Below are positions 59,412 through 64,000 of a stretch of DNA of 64,000 nucleotides, piece after piece. The DNA lies in contig DASVFI010000209.1 of assembly GCA_036380115.1 (NCBI GenBank), positions 29,687-93,686 on the forward strand, given 5' to 3'. The notes under the pieces are model-generated. The model did no database searches, had not been told where the DNA came from, and saw only the letters and a program-made list of their open reading frames with translations. Within the stretch, counting starts at the first letter, position 1. Each line of letters begins with the position of its first letter. This DNA comes from TH1177 sp036380115 (GTDB lineage Archaea; Thermoproteota; Nitrososphaeria; Nitrososphaerales; Nitrososphaeraceae). The translations under genes and the position numbers were made by a program.

Positions 59412-60683
59412 TTAATGCTTTCTGAAATTTCGATTTGATGATTTTTTATAGTTATGGTTTTTTTTCTTACTGTTTTTATAATTATGTTTTGACCATTTGT
59501 TAAAAGGTTTATTTTTATTTAAATAATTGTGTTTTTTAAACTCTTTTTGGATTTTAGGTATCGGAATGCCAATTTCCTCATTCAGTTGACGAACATTATA
59601 TTTAGTACGTTCCAAAATTTTTTCAAAATCAGAAATTTTTTCAATCGCGACTAGGGATATAGCTTTCCCATCAGAATTTGCTCTTGCAGTTCTACCGATT
59701 CTATGAAAATAAGTTAAAGGGTCTCTAGGAATATCATAATTAATAACGTATTTTATGGAAGGGATATCTATTCCTCTTGCTGCAATATCTGTAGCTACTA
59801 GAATTTGCTCTTGTTCATTTCTAAATTTATGCATTGCATAATTTCTTTGTCTTTGAGACAGGTCTCCATGTAATGCAGTTACTTTTAATAGTTCTTTTTT
59901 TCTTAAATTCATTGCTAGTTGTTCAGCTTTTTGTTTTGTAGAAGTAAAAATTACAATCTGATTATTATTACTCTGTTTAATTAAATCACATAAGTGATTA
60001 TATTTTTCTTTTTCATTTATAATTAAATACATTTGTTCAATGGTTTTTAATGTAATATCATTTTGATTTACTGTAACGTGTATCGGATTTTTCATATATT
60101 TTTTACTAATTTCTATTATCTCTGGAAATATTGTTGCTGAAAAAAGACACAATTGTTTTTTATGTTTCAATTTTGACAATATGTAGTTAATGTCTTCGAT
60201 AAATCCCATATCTAACATTCGATCAGCCTCATCTAATACTACAAAATCTATTGAATTCAAGTATACTGTTTTTTGTCCTATATGGTCAATTAATCTCCCA
60301 GGTGTAGCAACAATAATGTGAACTCCTCTTTCAAGTCTAATAATTTGATTTCTCATATTTTGTCCTCCATAGATAGCAGCCACTTTTGTTTCTGTGTATT
60401 TTGCAAGTTTATTCATTTCTCCTGCTACTTGAATTGCTAATTCCCTTGTAGGAACTAACACTAAAGCTTGTGCATCTCTTGTATTTTTCATTTTCATTAA
60501 AATAGGTAATGAATATGCGGCAGTCTTTCCTGTTCCCGTATGTGCTTGTCCAATTACATCGTTTCCTTGTAAGATAATAGGAATCGCTTTTTCTTGAATA
60601 GGGAATGGTGTTGTATATCCATTTTCTTTTAGAGCTAATAGCAGTTCTTTATTTAGTCCCAATTCATCGAATAGTTTTGTCAT
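59412..60683 (-). CDS. DEAD-box RNA helicase
   Basis: A 423-residue helicase. All motifs are present: Q motif (YTTPFPIQEKAIP), AHTGTGKTAA, PTRELAIQV, VLDEADRMLD, SAT, and HRIGRTARANSDG. The last 55 residues are basic with Lys/Asn/His (NKPFNKWSKHNYKNSKKKNH), probably an RNA-binding tail. It resembles CsdA/RhlE-type proteins that unwind structured RNA at low temperature and in ribosome assembly. It lies between tfe and the PRC-barrel gene. Confidence 0.94.
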   Translation of the reverse strand: MTKLFDELGLNKELLLALKENGYTTPFPIQEKAIPIILQGNDVIGQAHTGTGKTAAYSLPILMKMKNTRDAQALVLVPTRELAIQVAGEMNKLAKYTETKVAAIYGGQNMRNQIIRLERGVHIIVATPGRLIDHIGQKTVYLNSIDFVVLDEADRMLDMGFIEDINYILSKLKHKKQLCLFSATIFPEIIEISKKYMKNPIHVTVNQNDITLKTIEQMYLIINEKEKYNHLCDLIKQSNNNQIVIFTSTKQKAEQLAMNLRKKELLKVTALHGDLSQRQRNYAMHKFRNEQEQILVATDIAARGIDIPSIKYVINYDIPRDPLTYFHRIGRTARANSDGKAISLVAIEKISDFEKILERTKYNVRQLNEEIGIPIPKIQKEFKKHNYLNKNKPFNKWSKHNYKNSKKKNHNYKKSSNRNFRKH

Positions 60684-60874
60684 TAAATTTCACTAGTTTA
60701 ATAAACAAACTTTCATCTTATCTAATCTAAATCTTTTGCATATTCTTAAAAATATATGTGACATTATTAAGTAATCAATTTAATTAATTTATGTTAAAAA
60801 ATGATAATAAAATAAGAAGATAATACAAACACTAATACGACTGCTTTGGCATTATTACGATGATCTATTTAATG

Positions 60875-61762
60875 ATGGCTGAAGATGAAGAACTAAAAGA
60901 AAAAAAGCTACGAGGTTCTGGAGGCTATGTTATTGCCAGAGTTTCAGATTATGAGCAAAAAAAAGGGAATCTGGGTGGGCCCGAGTTATTTATAGCAGGA
61001 ATTGGACGATTACCAAAAGACAGAATTTTAAAATATTATTGCAATAAATGTGAGAAAGACTATCCATCATCCCCTGATTTAAATTATGAAAATCCAAATG
61101 AAGAAGTCGGTGAAGGGGTTGTTTTAATTGAAAAAGGTGAATACAAATGCTCAGTTTGTAATGCAGTTCTTTCTCAATATCGTAAATTTAATAATGAAAC
61201 CCCTCCTCCTAATAAAACTCATTCTTTCTCTCAATTAAAGTCATCAGATGTCACTAAATCTGTAAATGGTGTTTCAGATTCTTCATCCAAAAATAAAAGT
61301 GAATCTGAAAAACCTATACTGTCCTCTAACACTTATGAAGAAAATACTTTGGATTCAATCCAATCTGAGAATACAGATACTAAATCTACTAATGTAACTA
61401 TCGCTAAAGGAAAATATTTTCCTATTCAGTCAATTATTGGAATGCCAGTTTATGATCATGAAGCTATGCTAGTAGGGAATGTTCAAGAAATCGGACTTAG
61501 AAAATTACTTAATGGTACAATTCAAATTACACTAAAAATTGATAATCGCGATAAGACATCTGAAACTAATGACGATGAATTGAATGATGAAATTAGTTGG
61601 TCTGATATTTCTAAAATTGGAGATATTGTTCTAGTAAATTGGCAACAAAAGAAAATATTATCATCTAGTACTTCTATAGATAAAAAAATATGTGTTGCAT
61701 GCCAATACCACAATGAATCAGAAGCTCTTTATTGTGAACAATGCGGTAAAAAACTAGAATAA
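60875..61762 (+). CDS. PRC-barrel protein with zinc ribbons
   Basis: 295 residues from the second ATG at 60875 (MAEDEELKEKKL); upstream ATG codons give slightly longer forms. N-terminal zinc ribbon: CNKCEKDYPSS and later CSVCNAVL (residues about 55-110). A polar Ser-rich linker leads to a PRC-barrel domain (PIQSIIGMPVYDHEAMLVGN then VQEIGLRKLLNGTIQITLKI) and then a C-terminal ribbon, CVACQYHNESEALYCEQCGK. The combination suggests a nucleic-acid or ribosome-associated adaptor; it is conserved in thaumarchaea by my recollection. Function unknown. Confidence 0.65.
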   Translation: MAEDEELKEKKLRGSGGYVIARVSDYEQKKGNLGGPELFIAGIGRLPKDRILKYYCNKCEKDYPSSPDLNYENPNEEVGEGVVLIEKGEYKCSVCNAVLSQYRKFNNETPPPNKTHSFSQLKSSDVTKSVNGVSDSSSKNKSESEKPILSSNTYEENTLDSIQSENTDTKSTNVTIAKGKYFPIQSIIGMPVYDHEAMLVGNVQEIGLRKLLNGTIQITLKIDNRDKTSETNDDELNDEISWSDISKIGDIVLVNWQQKKILSSSTSIDKKICVACQYHNESEALYCEQCGKKLE

Positions 61763-61779
61763 TATTTTTCTTTTAATTT

Positions 61780-63936
61780 TTAAGTATGGTATGTTTTATT
61801 TTTCTGATTTCTTAATCCTATTCGAACATCTACTGCTCTTACGCCATTACCTTTTTCCAATACAAGTAATGGATTCATATCAAATTCCTCAATTTCCGGA
61901 AAATCATTAACTAATTGTGATAGTCGTTGAATACTTTCTACTATTCCGTCTATGTCTGATTCCTTTTCTCCTCTTGTTCCTTTTAATAGCTTAATAGTTT
62001 TTATAGATTCTACCATTTCTTTTGCTATGTATTCATCTATAGGAGCTAATCTAAATATTACATCTTTTAGAACTTCTACATATATTCCACCTAAACCAAA
62101 CATTATTAATGGTCCAAATTGTGGATCTCTTTTTGCACCTAGAATTGTCTCTTTTGCAGAACCTATCATTTCTTGAACTAAAACACCCTTGATCTCTGCT
62201 TCTGATTTATACTTTTTTACATTTGATAATATTTCACTAAATGCTTTTTTTGCTTCTTGCTGATTTTTAATTCCAATCTTGACACCTCCGGCATCGGATT
62301 TATGAATGATCTGTGGAGAAACAATTTTCATAACAACTGGGTAACCTATTTCTTCGGCTGCTCTTGCCGATTCTTCTTCATTTGTAACTAGATTTTTTTT
62401 AGGAGTTGAAAATCCATATGCTTTTAATACTTCATAACCTTCTTCTTCAAGCAAATTAGTTCTATTGGATTTTATCACATTTTCTAAAACAGTTCTTACT
62501 TTTGTCTTATCTACCTCAAATTGTTTTGGGGGCGTATCTTCTTTTTCAATCCATTTACTGTGTCTAAACATTGCTTCTAGTGTTCTTATTGCTGGTTCTG
62601 CATACATAAAATGAGGAATTCCTCCATCCGAAAGAATTTTTTTATTTTCTATTCCTTCAGCTAATCCCATCAAGGCAGCTAACATCGTTTTTCCAGAATT
62701 TTTTGATGTTTTTATTATTGTTTTTGCTAATTCATTATAATCTAACGTTGCAGATGGCGTACACATAGTAACAACTGCACTAACGTTGTTATTGGATAAA
62801 ACTTCAACCAGAACTTTTTCAAATCGATTAAAATCTGCGTCTCCAACTATATCAACAGGGTTTCTAGCAGATCCATGGGGTGGTATAACTTTGGCTATTT
62901 CCGATTTTGATTTAGAAATATCTGCCATTTTTAATCCATATTTTGAACACGCGTCTGTAGAAATTATGGCTGGTCCACCTGCATTTGATACTATGACTAC
63001 TCCACCATTGGAAGGCGGTATTGGTTGTTTAGCAAAAGCTGTAGACATTTCAAATAATTCTTGCATGGTGTCTACTCTTATAACTCCTGATTGTTTTAAC
63101 AAAGCATCATATGTTTCATCAGAACCCATCAAAGCGCCAGTATGTGACATAGCTGCTTTTGCTCCTTCAAGTGTCCTACCTGATTTTAAAACAAGAATAG
63201 GTTTCTTTTTTTCTTTTGTTATTTTTTTAGCTATTTGCATAAATCGTCTTCCATTACGAATATCCTCTAGATACATGACAATTACTCTTGTTTCATCATC
63301 TTCGGAAAGTAATTCCAATATATCATTTTCATCCATATCTACTTTATTTCCCATACTAATTACTTTTGAAAAGCCTATTCCTTGAGCTATAGCATCTTCA
63401 ACAGTAGCAGCACATATTGCACCACTTTGTGATACTAAAGCTATCCCTCCAAATTCTGGCGTGATTTTTAAAAATGTAGCATTCATCATACTGTTTTGAG
63501 ATAAACTCATTATTCCTAAACAATTTGGACCAATTATTCTTGTTCCATATCTTTTACCAATATCTCCAATTTGGTTTTCAAGTTGAGCTCCGGATTCATC
63601 AACCTCTTTAAATCCTGCAGAAACTATTATTACTCCTTTTATTTTCTTTTTTCCTATTTCTTCCATTACTTGAGGAACGATCTTGTTTGGAGTAGCTATT
63701 ACTACCAAGTCAATGTCTTCTGTTATATCTAAAACGCTTTTAAAAGCAGTGATTCCAAATACAGTTGGATTAGATGGAGTAATAGGATATATTTTTCCTT
63801 TATAACCATTAATGATATTTGAAAAGATAGCCTTTCCCACTCCTGGCTTTTCAGAAGCCCCAATTACAGCAATTGAATTTGGATTAAAGAAAATATTCTT
63901 GGAGTCGTATGGTGATGATGAATGTGAATATGTCAT
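61780..63936 (-). CDS. Acyl-CoA synthetase (ADP-forming), fused alpha-beta
   Basis: A 718-residue protein. Residues about 10-130 are the CoA-binding domain (IAVIGASEKPGVGKAIFSNI), then succinyl-CoA-ligase-like domains with GPNCLGIM, the active-site His segment SHTGALMGSDETYD and GSARNPVDIVGDADF, and a C-terminal ATP-grasp (residues about 490-710: EEIGYPVVMKIVSPQIIHKS). It makes an acyl-CoA and ADP from an acid, CoA and ATP. In thaumarchaea, enzymes of this family act as 3-hydroxypropionyl- and 4-hydroxybutyryl-CoA synthetases in carbon fixation; which substrate applies here cannot be seen. Confidence 0.85.
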   Translation of the reverse strand: MTYSHSSSPYDSKNIFFNPNSIAVIGASEKPGVGKAIFSNIINGYKGKIYPITPSNPTVFGITAFKSVLDITEDIDLVVIATPNKIVPQVMEEIGKKKIKGVIIVSAGFKEVDESGAQLENQIGDIGKRYGTRIIGPNCLGIMSLSQNSMMNATFLKITPEFGGIALVSQSGAICAATVEDAIAQGIGFSKVISMGNKVDMDENDILELLSEDDETRVIVMYLEDIRNGRRFMQIAKKITKEKKKPILVLKSGRTLEGAKAAMSHTGALMGSDETYDALLKQSGVIRVDTMQELFEMSTAFAKQPIPPSNGGVVIVSNAGGPAIISTDACSKYGLKMADISKSKSEIAKVIPPHGSARNPVDIVGDADFNRFEKVLVEVLSNNNVSAVVTMCTPSATLDYNELAKTIIKTSKNSGKTMLAALMGLAEGIENKKILSDGGIPHFMYAEPAIRTLEAMFRHSKWIEKEDTPPKQFEVDKTKVRTVLENVIKSNRTNLLEEEGYEVLKAYGFSTPKKNLVTNEEESARAAEEIGYPVVMKIVSPQIIHKSDAGGVKIGIKNQQEAKKAFSEILSNVKKYKSEAEIKGVLVQEMIGSAKETILGAKRDPQFGPLIMFGLGGIYVEVLKDVIFRLAPIDEYIAKEMVESIKTIKLLKGTRGEKESDIDGIVESIQRLSQLVNDFPEIEEFDMNPLLVLEKGNGVRAVDVRIGLRNQKNKTYHT

Positions 63937-64000
63937 AATTATCGTTTCACAAATTCATGGTTATATGTATTCCTGTTATGATCTATTTTGGAGTAAATTT

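Noticed and set aside
61780..63936. Naming the synthetase specifically 3-hydroxypropionyl- or 4-hydroxybutyryl-CoA synthetase
   Set aside because: The two thaumarchaeal enzymes share domain layout and motifs, and substrate cannot be decided without alignment to characterised members.

Overview
The window comes from an ammonia-oxidising archaeon (Nitrososphaerota, formerly Thaumarchaeota). The decisive marker is a 216-residue AmoA at 13.8 kb, with AmoB and three small membrane proteins beside it that fit AmoX, AmoY and AmoZ. Archaeal features run throughout: TFE alpha and a TFE-beta/RPC34-like protein, a KEOPS Pcc1-like subunit, archaeosine transglycosylase, RtcB, PDCD5, GTP cyclohydrolase III and introns in tRNA genes. 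AmoC is absent and amoB is divergent from amoA. Split amo genes are usual in Nitrososphaerales, whereas Nitrosopumilales keep a compact amoAXCB cluster. The DNA is very AT-rich, so a low-GC member of Nitrososphaerales (Nitrosocosmicus-like) is my inference; no 16S rRNA gene is present to settle it.

Layout. 0-3.1 kb: RNA and housekeeping genes on the minus strand (tgtA fragment, Sm-like protein, AK6-type kinase, ferredoxin), then a methyltransferase. 3.1-5.4 kb: an accessory interval with decayed small genes. 5.5-11.5 kb: ilvD, a HIT protein and the rps15/DHH protein/pcc1/serS operon. 11.6-14.5 kb: the AMO locus. 14.6-17.5 kb: a 2-oxoacid:ferredoxin oxidoreductase. 18-28.9 kb: pyridoxal phosphate synthesis (pdxST), an intron-bearing tRNA-Leu, futalosine-route menaquinone genes (mqnD, mqnE, mqnC), HMG-CoA synthase and a TFE-beta-like gene. 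28.9-38.6 kb: a gene-poor accessory region with a probable 5S rRNA gene and its TATA box, small membrane and stress-type proteins, a phasin-like protein, two frameshifted response regulators, an ilvD fragment, a decayed duplicated segment, dispersed hairpins and a tRNA-Gly with two introns. 38.6-53.2 kb: metabolic and nucleic-acid genes (UbiD, RNase H-fold protein, CorA, DUF790/Bax1-like nuclease, tRNA-Thr, sugar-phosphate mutase, thiL, rps11, PDCD5, rtcB). 54.2-58.7 kb: a tight six-gene riboflavin operon containing an uncharacterised amidohydrolase. 58.7-64 kb: TFE alpha, a DEAD-box helicase, a PRC-barrel/zinc-ribbon protein and an ADP-forming acyl-CoA synthetase.

How the genes fit together. 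AMO starts ammonia oxidation at the outer face of the membrane. The Mqn proteins, possibly with the UbiD-family decarboxylase, would supply the quinone that links this oxidation to respiration, and HMG-CoA synthase feeds prenyl chains and archaeal lipids. The ADP-forming acyl-CoA synthetase belongs to the family that provides 3-hydroxypropionyl- or 4-hydroxybutyryl-CoA synthetase in the thaumarchaeal carbon-fixation cycle. The riboflavin operon feeds flavins and probably F420. RtcB would ligate exons of intron-bearing tRNAs such as the two found here. The least explained items are the amidohydrolase in the riboflavin operon, the two-intron tRNAs, the DHH protein with changed metal-binding residues, the overlapping hairpins after the AmoY/Z candidate, and the repeated, decaying sequences in the accessory regions.
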